Shown piece after piece: positions 17,273 to 23,995 of a DNA stretch of 64,000 nucleotides. This DNA comes from Virgisporangium aliadipatigenens (GTDB lineage: Bacteria > Actinomycetota > Actinomycetes > Mycobacteriales > Micromonosporaceae). Both the position numbers and the translations under genes were made by a program. The first letter of the stretch is position 1. Each line of letters opens with the position of its first letter. The stretch spans positions 1-64,000 of the forward strand of contig NZ_BOPF01000024.1 of the NCBI RefSeq assembly GCF_016863615.1, written 5' to 3'. The notes under the pieces were generated by a model, which did not search any database, was not told the DNA's origin, and saw only the letters and a list, made by a program, of their open reading frames with translations.

Positions 17273-18096
17273 GGCGCTTCGTCTGGCACGCCGTCATCGT
17301 CGGCCTGCTGCTGGTGCTGTTGTATCCGTTGGTGTGGCTGGTCGCCATGTCGTTCAAGCCGGCCGAGGAGATCGTGTCGAGCCTGAGCCTGCTGCCGAAG
17401 AAGGTCGTCCTCGGCAACTACGCCGAGGTCTTCGAGGGCACCGGCGGGATACCGGTGTGGCGGTTCTTCGGCAACTCGCTGATCGTCGCGGTGCTCTCCG
17501 TCATCGGGAACGTCATCTCGTGCACGCTCGCCGCCTACGCGTTCGCGCGGCTGCGCTTCCGGCTGCGCGGGCCGCTCTTCGCGCTCATGCTGGCGACCAT
17601 CATGCTGCCGGCGCACGTGGTGCTGATCCCGCAGTACACCATCTTCAACAACCTGGAGCTGATCGACACGTTCGTGCCGCTGGCGCTGCCGAAGTTCCTC
17701 GCCACTGACGCGTTCTTCATCTTCCTCATCGTGCAGTTCATGCGCGGGCTGCCCGACGAACTCGCCGACGCGGCGCGGATCGACGGGTGCGGCGCGGTGC
17801 GCTCGTTCACCCACGTGGTGCTGCCGCTGTCCCGGCCGGCGCTGGTGACGACCGCCATCTTCACGTTCATCTGGACCTGGAACGACTTCCTGTCCCAGCT
17901 GATCTATCTGAACACACCCGAGAAGTACACGCTTCCGTTGGCGCTGCGGCTGTTCATCGACCAGACGAGCGAGAGCTCCTACGGGCCGATGTTCGCCATG
18001 TCGGTGCTGACGCTGTTGCCGATCGGCCTGTTCTTCCTGGCGTTCCAACGACTGATCGTCGACGGGGTGAGCACCACGGGCATGGGCGGGACCTGA
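17269..18096 (+). CDS. ABC sugar permease (MalG/UgpE type)
   Basis: A 275-residue permease with six membrane segments and an EAA loop (ELADAARIDGCGAVRSFTHV near residue 165). It is the second half of the channel. No ATP-binding gene follows: the next gene is convergent. Actinomycete sugar importers commonly share one MsiK-type ATPase encoded elsewhere, and this operon fits that pattern. Confidence 0.9.
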   Translation: MRRFVWHAVIVGLLLVLLYPLVWLVAMSFKPAEEIVSSLSLLPKKVVLGNYAEVFEGTGGIPVWRFFGNSLIVAVLSVIGNVISCTLAAYAFARLRFRLRGPLFALMLATIMLPAHVVLIPQYTIFNNLELIDTFVPLALPKFLATDAFFIFLIVQFMRGLPDELADAARIDGCGAVRSFTHVVLPLSRPALVTTAIFTFIWTWNDFLSQLIYLNTPEKYTLPLALRLFIDQTSESSYGPMFAMSVLTLLPIGLFFLAFQRLIVDGVSTTGMGGT

Positions 18097-18100
18097 TACC

Positions 18101-19129
18101 TCACACGCCGAGGTGGTCCAGCCCGTCGAACTCCGGGTCGTAGGAGCGCGCGCAGCGGACCTTTCCCTCGGACCACGCGGCGGCCCGGCGCTCGACCACC
18201 TGAGCGGCGCCGGTGCCGCCGTCGACGTAGTAGTGCAGCTTCCGCACGCCCCGCGAGGTCTCGTGCGCCAGCAGGTCGCCGTCGCCGTCGAGAGCCGCGG
18301 TGATGTCGTCCTCCAGCGCCCGCAACGCATCGAGGGAACCCTCGACCGGCAGGCCGCCCTCGTTCATCCGCTTGAACGGCAGCGTCACGGCCACGTGCGT
18401 GTCGAAGCGCGGGAAGCGCACCGGGCGCAGCGGCATCTGCACCGTCGCGATGACCGGCATGCCACGGTCCTCGGCGCTCAGCAACGCCCACACCGGTTCG
18501 CGGTGCGCGGCGGCGATCCCGTCGACGGTGGCCTTCAGCGCCGCCCCGGTGTGCGCGTCGGCCGGCGGCGGCGCGACGGCCGCCTCGACGCCCTGGATCC
18601 ACGTCTCCACGCCGTCCTCGCCGAGCAGCCAGTCCAGCGACAGGAACGCCACCTGCGTGCGCACCTGCTCCGGCAGCGCGCCGAACATCGGGTGGTGCAC
18701 GTGCACCGAGACCACCGGCCGGTCCTCGTCGACCTCGAACACGTAGCGCAGGTCCGCGAGCGGCAGCTCCGCGCCGCCGATCTGCATCTCCGCCTCCAGC
18801 GCCGCCGGATCGGGCTGGCGCGACGCGTGGAACTCCCACGTGGCGTCCGGCGCCGGCGCACCGGCCAGCCAGCGGGCGGCGGTGGCCCGCAGCTTCGCGT
18901 CGCCGCACGGGGTGACGACGAGCGCGTGCGCGGAGCTGCTCCCGCTGGAGAACTCCCACTCCAGCTCGGGGTCGAGCGCGTTGACCCGTTCGCTCACCTC
19001 GTCGGCGATGGTGCCCCAGTCGCCGGTCTGTACGGCGGCCTCGACCCGGGGCCGGACCTGCGGCCACCACTGCCAGAACGCGGCGACGGCTTCGGCGGGT
19101 GCCAGCCGGCGCTTCCGGGAGAAGATCAC
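18101..19129 (-). CDS. DUF695-containing protein
   Basis: A 342-residue soluble protein. Its C-terminal third (about 225-342) has the DUF695 layout: an alternating strand/helix region ending in LLAHETSRGVRKLHYYVDGG and a final Trp-containing helix. The N-terminal part is typical of longer actinobacterial members. Function unknown. It starts at GTG 19129 with TAAGCT ending 6 nt upstream and no ribosome binding site, so it is probably leaderless. Confidence 0.7.
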   Translation of the reverse strand: MIFSRKRRLAPAEAVAAFWQWWPQVRPRVEAAVQTGDWGTIADEVSERVNALDPELEWEFSSGSSSAHALVVTPCGDAKLRATAARWLAGAPAPDATWEFHASRQPDPAALEAEMQIGGAELPLADLRYVFEVDEDRPVVSVHVHHPMFGALPEQVRTQVAFLSLDWLLGEDGVETWIQGVEAAVAPPPADAHTGAALKATVDGIAAAHREPVWALLSAEDRGMPVIATVQMPLRPVRFPRFDTHVAVTLPFKRMNEGGLPVEGSLDALRALEDDITAALDGDGDLLAHETSRGVRKLHYYVDGGTGAAQVVERRAAAWSEGKVRCARSYDPEFDGLDHLGV

Positions 19130-19135
19130 GGGCGA

Positions 19136-19141
19136 AGCTTA
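19136..19141 (-). promoter_or_regulatory. -10 box, leaderless start of DUF695 gene
   Basis: TAAGCT on the minus strand ends 6 nt before the GTG at 19129. Confidence 0.4.
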
Positions 19142-19202
19142 GGTGATCGGCGCCGCCGCAGGGGGTCCCGCGCGCACCCGGGCGGGGCGGCTCGACCGTC
19201 AG

Positions 19203-19208
19203 TAGCCT
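19203..19208 (+). promoter_or_regulatory. -10 box, leaderless start of 19216 gene
   Basis: TAGCCT ends 7 nt before the GTG at 19216. It is divergent from the box at 19136-19141. Confidence 0.4.
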
Positions 19209-19215
19209 GAGGGGC

Positions 19216-19818
19216 GTGGCACGGGTGCGTTTCGACGGCTGGATCGCCGGCGTCGGTACGGCCGGCGGCACCCGGCTGGTGCTCGGGCACTGGCCGCGTT
19301 CGCCCTTCGGGCCGGTCAGCGACGTGATGGCCGAACGCCCCGACGGCACGCGTGTGCTGCTCGCGCCCACCCGGGCGGTGGCGGACTTCATCGCGGACAC
19401 CTACACCTTCGACGAGGTGCGCGTGGTGCCGGTCGACGTGTCGCGCGACGGTCCACAGTGGAGCGTGCGGGCGGGGCCGCTGCGGCTGGCGTTCCGCGCG
19501 GGACGCAGGGGCGCGCTGGGACTGCTGCTGCGGGCGGTGCCGCCGTTCCTCGCGGGGCGGCCGTGGTGGGTCGGCGCGGTCGACCTGCCGGCGCGGCTGC
19601 TGCTGCGCGGCGTGCGGACGCGGGGGAGCGCGGGCAACGGCCGCCGGGAGTGGTACGGGGCGCGGGACCTGCGCCGGATCGACGCCGCGACGGCCTCGTG
19701 GGAGGGGCGGGCGCTGGGGTCGCTGACCGGCATCGACCCGCCGGTGCGCTTCGGGTTCGGCTCCACGCCGGCGTTCGCGGCACTGGTGCGCGTCACGACG
19801 ACCGTCGAGGTGCCCTAG
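19216..19818 (+). CDS. Conserved protein of unknown function
   Basis: A 200-residue protein starting at GTG. It is rich in strands, with motifs LVLGHWPRSPFGPVSDVM and RVLLAPTRAVADFIADTYTF and an Arg-rich middle. No signal peptide or convincing membrane span. The sequence reads like a conserved actinobacterial protein, but I do not recognise a named family. It is divergent from the DUF695 gene. Confidence 0.55.
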   Translation: MARVRFDGWIAGVGTAGGTRLVLGHWPRSPFGPVSDVMAERPDGTRVLLAPTRAVADFIADTYTFDEVRVVPVDVSRDGPQWSVRAGPLRLAFRAGRRGALGLLLRAVPPFLAGRPWWVGAVDLPARLLLRGVRTRGSAGNGRREWYGARDLRRIDAATASWEGRALGSLTGIDPPVRFGFGSTPAFAALVRVTTTVEVP

Positions 19819-19865
19819 GGTCCCTGTCCTCCGGCCGCCGAATCCGGTGTCCACAGTGGATGGTT

Positions 19866-19877
19866 TGACGATCGTCA
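19866..19877. promoter_or_regulatory. Perfect 12-bp palindrome upstream of the adenylate-forming gene
   Basis: TGACGATCGTCA lies 104 nt before the start at 19982 and could be a repressor site; TTGACG within it also resembles a -35 box. Confidence 0.3.
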
Positions 19878-19981
19878 GCGCCGATACGCCCTCCGGGCCG
19901 CTCCGGCCAGGTCCAGGTTTCGGCAAAGCCGCACGAAGGCCCCGCCCGCTGTGGGTACGCTCCGCGGCGGAGGCGTGAGAA

Positions 19982-20944
19982 ATGTTCAATCTGGCGACGA
20001 TCCTGACCGAGTCGGCCCGTGCGGTACCCGACAAGCCCGCTCTCATCAGCGGTCTCAACCGGATCAGCTACCGCGATCTCGACAACCGTTCGTCGGCGGT
20101 CGCGGCCAACCTCGCGGCGCGCGGGCTCGTACCCGGCGACGCGGTGGGGCTGCAACTGCCCAACACGGTCGACTTCGCGGTGGCGTGGTTCGGCATCCTG
20201 AAGGCCGGGCTGGTGGCGGTGCCGTTCGGCGTGACGCTGCGGGCCGGCGACATCGCGCGGTGCCTCGACGAGGCGTCGGCGCGGGCGTTCGTGACGGGCG
20301 TGTCGTCGCTGGGCGCGGCGCTCGACGGGGCGGACTCGGCCGCGGTGTACGACGTGTTCGTCTCGGGATACCCGGTGCCGACGACGCCCTGCGCCGTGGG
20401 GCTGCCCGCGACGCCGCCGGCGGGGCCGGACCTCGCCGCGGCGCGGCCGTTCGCGGACCTGCTCGACCCGCGCCGTCCCGTCGAGCCGCCCGTCGACCGC
20501 GAACCCGAGGACGTGGCGGCGCTCATGGCCGGCGACCCGCCGGAGCTGACCCACTTCCAGCTGCACATGGGCACTCACGAGGACATCCGGCGCGACGACG
20601 TCCTGCTCGGGGCGCTGCCGCTGTTCCACCGGTTCGGGCTGTCGGCGGTGCTCGTGACGGCGGTGCGCCACGGCGCCACGGTCTCCCTGCTCGAACGCTT
20701 CAGCGCCGGCGCCGCCCTCGCCGCCGTCCAGCGCGACCGGGTCACCACGTTCGCCGGCGTGCCGTCGATGTTCGGGGCGCTGGTGGCCCATCCGGACGTC
20801 ACGCGCTACGACACGTCGTCGCTGCGCTCGGCGTTCTGCGGCGAGGCGACGCTGCCGGCCGGGCTGGTCGACGGCTTCGAGGAACGCTTCAAGGTGCCGG
20901 TGCGCGAGGAGGTCGTGCCGCTGCTGACCTCCCGGCGCACGTGA
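19982..20944 (+). CDS. Truncated acyl-CoA synthetase-like (AMP-binding) protein
   Basis: A 320-residue protein resembling the N-terminal domain of class I adenylate-forming enzymes: ISYRDLDNRSSAVAANLAARG, GDAVGLQLPNTVDFAVAWFG, then ALPLFHRFGLSAVLVTAVRHGATV and FAGVPSMFGALVAHPD. Full enzymes have about 500 residues. Two essential parts are missing: the Ser/Thr/Gly-rich P-loop is replaced by VAALMAGDPPELTHFQLHMG, and everything after the A5 region, including the C-terminal lid and catalytic Lys, is absent. It is unlikely to adenylate a substrate. It could be a decaying gene or a repurposed protein. GGAGG precedes the ATG. Confidence 0.7.
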   Translation: MFNLATILTESARAVPDKPALISGLNRISYRDLDNRSSAVAANLAARGLVPGDAVGLQLPNTVDFAVAWFGILKAGLVAVPFGVTLRAGDIARCLDEASARAFVTGVSSLGAALDGADSAAVYDVFVSGYPVPTTPCAVGLPATPPAGPDLAAARPFADLLDPRRPVEPPVDREPEDVAALMAGDPPELTHFQLHMGTHEDIRRDDVLLGALPLFHRFGLSAVLVTAVRHGATVSLLERFSAGAALAAVQRDRVTTFAGVPSMFGALVAHPDVTRYDTSSLRSAFCGEATLPAGLVDGFEERFKVPVREEVVPLLTSRRT

Positions 20945-20959
20945 GCACCTCGAGTGCGT

Positions 20960-21197
20960 TCAATCGCGGACGTAGTAGTGCCCGTTGGTGTCGTCATAGC
21001 GGCCGCCGGCGCGGCAGCACCGCTTGAAACCGCCGCCCGGAGGCGCACGGGCACGGGTCGTTGCCGCCCAGCTTCTCGATCAGCTCCTTGTCGTGATGCA
21101 CGACGCGGGAACCGCGTTTGACCTGCGTCTCGCTAGAGGGAACCCCCTGCGGCGCTTGCTGGTCGGCTCAAAAGGAGCTCTCGTGGTCGGGGTACAT
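20960..21197 (-). pseudogene. Broken SEC-C motif protein
   Basis: Read from ATG 21197, which has GAGGAGG upstream, the frame gives MYPDHESSF and a TGA. It continues in frame through [20 protein letters not shown], a typical SEC-C metal-binding motif start. One extra base in the run at 21027-21029 then shifts the frame; after the shift [20 protein letters not shown] completes the motif and ends at a stop at 20960. SEC-C motifs bind zinc through CxC and CC. With one nonsense codon and one frameshift this is a pseudogene, unless both are sequencing errors. Confidence 0.75.
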
Positions 21198-21262
21198 GAC
21201 GGCCTCCTCGATCGGGAACGAGCCCGCACCGTAGCCGCCGCCGGTGCGGGCCCGCCACGGAT

Positions 21263-21823
21263 TTAGCGCTTCGTGTAGCGGGTGAGGACAACCTGGCCGT
21301 CGAGCACCTGGGACCCCTGGAGATTCAGGTTCAGGCGGTCGAACCCGCCGGGGAAGAGCGGGGTGCCGCCGCTGAGCATCACCGGGTGCACGAAGACCTG
21401 ATAGTCGTCGATGAGGCCGTGCGCGCCGAGTTCGACGGCGACCTGCGAACCGCCGTTGAGCAGCAGGTCCCGGCCGGGTTCGGCCTTCATCGCGCGGACC
21501 GCCGCGGCGATGTCGCCGCCGACGACCGTGGTGTCCCAGTCGGCCTTCTCCAGCGTGTTCGAGAAGACCACCTTCGGGGTGGAACGCCAGATCGGCGCGA
21601 ACGTCAGCGCGTGCTCCTCGTCGGTGTTCTCGTCGGCGGTCGGCCAGTAGGCGGACATCATGTCCCAGACCTTGCGCCCGTACAGGAACGTGTCGACGCC
21701 CCCGTGCACCTCGTGCGCGTACGCCTGCATCTCCCGCGCGAAGACCGGCCAGTCGAACGCGCCGTTCGGGCCGTCGATGAAACCGTCGAGCGAGGTGTGC
21801 ACCCAGTAGATCAGCTTGCGCAT
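21263..21823 (-). CDS. Dihydrofolate reductase-like (RibD C-terminal) family protein
   Basis: A 186-residue protein of the DHFR-like group found across actinomycetes. It opens MRKLIYWVHTSLDGFIDGP and later has LLLNGGSQVAVELGAHGLID and PVMLSGGTPLF, the NADPH-binding and C-terminal motifs of this family. The physiological substrate is usually unknown; it is not the housekeeping FolA. AAGGAG lies 7 nt upstream. It sits beside a VOC protein on the same strand. Confidence 0.85.
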   Translation of the reverse strand: MRKLIYWVHTSLDGFIDGPNGAFDWPVFAREMQAYAHEVHGGVDTFLYGRKVWDMMSAYWPTADENTDEEHALTFAPIWRSTPKVVFSNTLEKADWDTTVVGGDIAAAVRAMKAEPGRDLLLNGGSQVAVELGAHGLIDDYQVFVHPVMLSGGTPLFPGGFDRLNLNLQGSQVLDGQVVLTRYTKR

Positions 21824-21881
21824 GGTCGGCTCCTTGCGTGCGGTGTGTGTTCCGCCCTGGTCGGAGCCGGCCGATGCGTCT

Positions 21882-22289
21882 CTACACGCGGGCGGAGATT
21901 TCTTTCCAGTGCGGGTTGAACATGACCCCCAGCACGTTGCCGAACGGGTCGACGACCGACGCGGTGACGAATCCGGCCGAGCGCGGGGTGATCGGTTCGT
22001 GGATCGTCGCGCCCATCTTGACGAGCCGCTCGACGGCGGACTCCACGTCGTCCACGTGCCAGAACACGACGGCTCCGCCGGGCGGGTGGGACGCGCCGGG
22101 CGGGGCGTAGCGGCGGTCGATGATGCCCAGTTCGTCCTCGTGCGGCCCGACCCGGAACTCCAGGTAGGCGGGCGGGCCGTCGACCGGCAGCGCGAAGTAC
22201 GGCGCGATGCCGAGCAGTTCGGTGTACCAGGCGCGGGCGGCGCTCATGTCGTCGGTGAAGTAGCTGACGGTGGCAAGTCCTCGCAACAT
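21882..22289 (-). CDS. VOC (glyoxalase-like) family protein
   Basis: A 135-residue vicinal-oxygen-chelate protein with paired beta-alpha-beta halves: ATVSYFTDDMSAARAWYTEL in the first, and VFWHVDDVESAVERLVKMGA and VVDPFGNVLGVMFNP in the second. Such proteins include glyoxalases, dioxygenases and antibiotic-resistance binders; the role is not deducible. It is divergent from the YafY-type regulator, with a perfect palindrome between them, so that regulator probably controls it. Confidence 0.85.
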   Translation of the reverse strand: MLRGLATVSYFTDDMSAARAWYTELLGIAPYFALPVDGPPAYLEFRVGPHEDELGIIDRRYAPPGASHPPGGAVVFWHVDDVESAVERLVKMGATIHEPITPRSAGFVTASVVDPFGNVLGVMFNPHWKEISARV

Positions 22290-22308
22290 GGTCACCAGTC
22301 TCGGCGGT

Positions 22309-22333
22309 AAAGTGCTCACCTCCTGAGCACTTT
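22309..22333. promoter_or_regulatory. Operator palindrome between VOC and YafY/WYL genes
   Basis: AAAGTGCTCA (22309-22318) and TGAGCACTTT (22324-22333) form a perfect inverted repeat around CCTCC. It lies in the 63-nt gap between divergent genes and is the likely binding site of the YafY-type regulator. Confidence 0.6.
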
Positions 22334-22352
22334 TACGGAGAGGGTCGAGGGC

Positions 22353-23366
22353 ATGCGTGCCGATCGTCTCGTCGCCGTCCTGCTGCTGATGCAGTCCAGG
22401 GGGCGGGTGACCGCCGCCGACGTGGCGCACGCCCTGGAGGTGTCCGTGGCGACCGCGCGGCGGGACCTGGCGGCGCTGGCCGCCGCCGGGGTGCCGGTGT
22501 ACCCGCAGCCGGGCCGGGGCGGCGGGTGGTCGCTGGTCGGCGGCGCGCGGACCGACCTCAGCGGCCTGACCGCCGGCGAGGCGCGGGCACTGTTCCTCCT
22601 GGTGGGGCGGGCAAGCGCCGAAACCGTGGGGCGAGCGAGCGCCGAAACCGTGGGGCCGGCGGGCGCCGAAACCGTGGGGCGGGCGGGCCGTGGGGGAGAG
22701 CTGGGATCCGCGCTGCGCAAGCTCATGCGGGCGTTGCCCGGCACGTTCCGGGCCGAGGCGGAGGCCGCCGCCGCGGCGGTCACGGTCGACCCGGCCGCCT
22801 GGGGCGACGCCCCGCGAGACCGGCCGGCGGCGGTCACCCCGCTCCAGGAGGCGGTCATCGCACGACAGCGCCTGCGCTTCGCCTACCCCGGAGGCACCGG
22901 GAAGGAGCGGCGCGCCGATCCGCTCGGCCTCGCCGAGAAGGACGGCGTCTGGTACCTGATCGCCGACACACCCGAGGGACAGCGCACCTTCCGCGTCGAT
23001 CGCATCCACCAGCCGCACCGCACCGGAGAGACCTTCGAGCAGCGCGCCGACTTCGACCTCGCGACGGAGTGGGGTGCCGTCGTGGAGGCCATGGAGCGAC
23101 GGCGTTCCGGCGTGCGCGCGACCGTTCTCGCGGAGCCACGGCACGCGCGGATCATCCGGGATCACTTCGGGCGGCACTGCGACGTCCTCGGCGAGGAGGA
23201 CGGCCGCGTCCGGATGACCGTGCGGGCACACCTGCACCGCTCCGTCGCCGAGCAGCTCGCCGGCTGGGGGAGCGCCGTCGAGGTGGTCGAGCCCGACGAG
23301 GTGCGCGCCGAACTGGCCCGCATCGGCCGGGAGCTGACCGGGGCCTACGCGCCGCCGTCGAGGTAG
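22353..23366 (+). CDS. YafY-type transcriptional regulator (HTH + WYL domain)
   Basis: A 337-residue regulator. Residues about 1-60 form a DeoR/HTH_11-type winged helix (RVTAADVAHALEVSVATARR). The WYL ligand-sensing domain starts near residue 165, with GVWYLIADTPEGQRTFRVDR as its core, and a C-terminal extension follows. The linker holds a 24-nt tandem repeat (22602-22687) that adds three copies of a GRASAETV-like octapeptide absent from ordinary family members. Probably autoregulated through the palindrome at 22309. The last 22 nt overlap the convergent response regulator gene. Confidence 0.85.
   Translation: MRADRLVAVLLLMQSRGRVTAADVAHALEVSVATARRDLAALAAAGVPVYPQPGRGGGWSLVGGARTDLSGLTAGEARALFLLVGRASAETVGRASAETVGPAGAETVGRAGRGGELGSALRKLMRALPGTFRAEAEAAAAAVTVDPAAWGDAPRDRPAAVTPLQEAVIARQRLRFAYPGGTGKERRADPLGLAEKDGVWYLIADTPEGQRTFRVDRIHQPHRTGETFEQRADFDLATEWGAVVEAMERRRSGVRATVLAEPRHARIIRDHFGRHCDVLGEEDGRVRMTVRAHLHRSVAEQLAGWGSAVEVVEPDEVRAELARIGRELTGAYAPPSR
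22602..22687 (+). repeat. 24-nt tandem repeat, 3.6 copies, in the regulator linker
   Basis: Units start at 22602, 22626 and 22650, with a partial unit at 22674-22687. Each begins GTGGGGC and ends GCCGAAACC. The units stay in frame and encode V-G-R-A-S-A-E-T with small variations, so copy number can vary without breaking the gene. Confidence 0.85.
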
Positions 23367-23995
23367 GCGAGCACCGCGAGCACGCGGCGGTTGTCGTCGT
23401 CGGACTGCGCCAGGTCGAGCTTGGTGAAGATGCTCGCCGTGTGCTTGCCGACCGCGCTGTCCGACAGGTGCAGCCGCTGGGCGATGGCGGCGTTGGAGCG
23501 GCCCTGGGCCATGAGGTCGAGCACCTCGCGCTCCCGAGGGGTGAGACGGGCGACGGGCTTGCTGACCGCCGGCCGCACGAGCAGCTTGGCGATCACCTCG
23601 GGGTCCATCACCGTCCCGCCGGCCGCGACCCGCCGCACCGCGTCCACGAACTGCTCCGCGTTGAAGACCCTGTCCTTCAACAGGTAGCCGACCGCGCCGG
23701 TGCCGTCGGCGAGCAGTTCGCGCGCGTACAGCTGTTCCACGTGTTGGGACAGCACCAGGACGGGCAGCCCGGGCATCGCCTGTCGCGCCGAGAGCGCCAC
23801 GCGCAGCCCTTCGTCGGTGAAGGTCGGCGGCAGCCGCACGTCCACCACCGCCACGTCCGGCCGGTGCGCCGGCAGTGCGGCGGCCAGCTCGGGGCCGGAG
23901 GCGGCCGCCGCCACCACGTCGAAGTCGTGCGCGCGCAGCAGCGCGATCAGGCCTTCCCGGAGGAGGGGGAGGTCCTCGGCGAGGACAACGCGCAC
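23345..23995 (-). CDS. NarL/LuxR-type response regulator
   Basis: A 216-residue regulator. The receiver domain (1-120) has the acidic pair E7/D8, phospho-acceptor D52 (VVDVRLPP) and K107 (YLLKDRV). The LuxR-type HTH (about 150-210) includes LTPREREVLDLMAQGRSNAA. The upstream histidine kinase gene overlaps it by 49 nt, so they form one unit. The likely target is the divergent ABC exporter at 25936, by analogy with DesKR/LiaSR-type systems. Confidence 0.92.
   Translation of the reverse strand: MRVVLAEDLPLLREGLIALLRAHDFDVVAAAASGPELAAALPAHRPDVAVVDVRLPPTFTDEGLRVALSARQAMPGLPVLVLSQHVEQLYARELLADGTGAVGYLLKDRVFNAEQFVDAVRRVAAGGTVMDPEVIAKLLVRPAVSKPVARLTPREREVLDLMAQGRSNAAIAQRLHLSDSAVGKHTASIFTKLDLAQSDDDNRRVLAVLAYLDGGA

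Noticed and set aside
22602-22687. CRISPR-like array
   Set aside because: The repeats are directly adjacent without spacers and are in frame inside a gene, so this is a coding tandem repeat. No CRISPR array was seen elsewhere.
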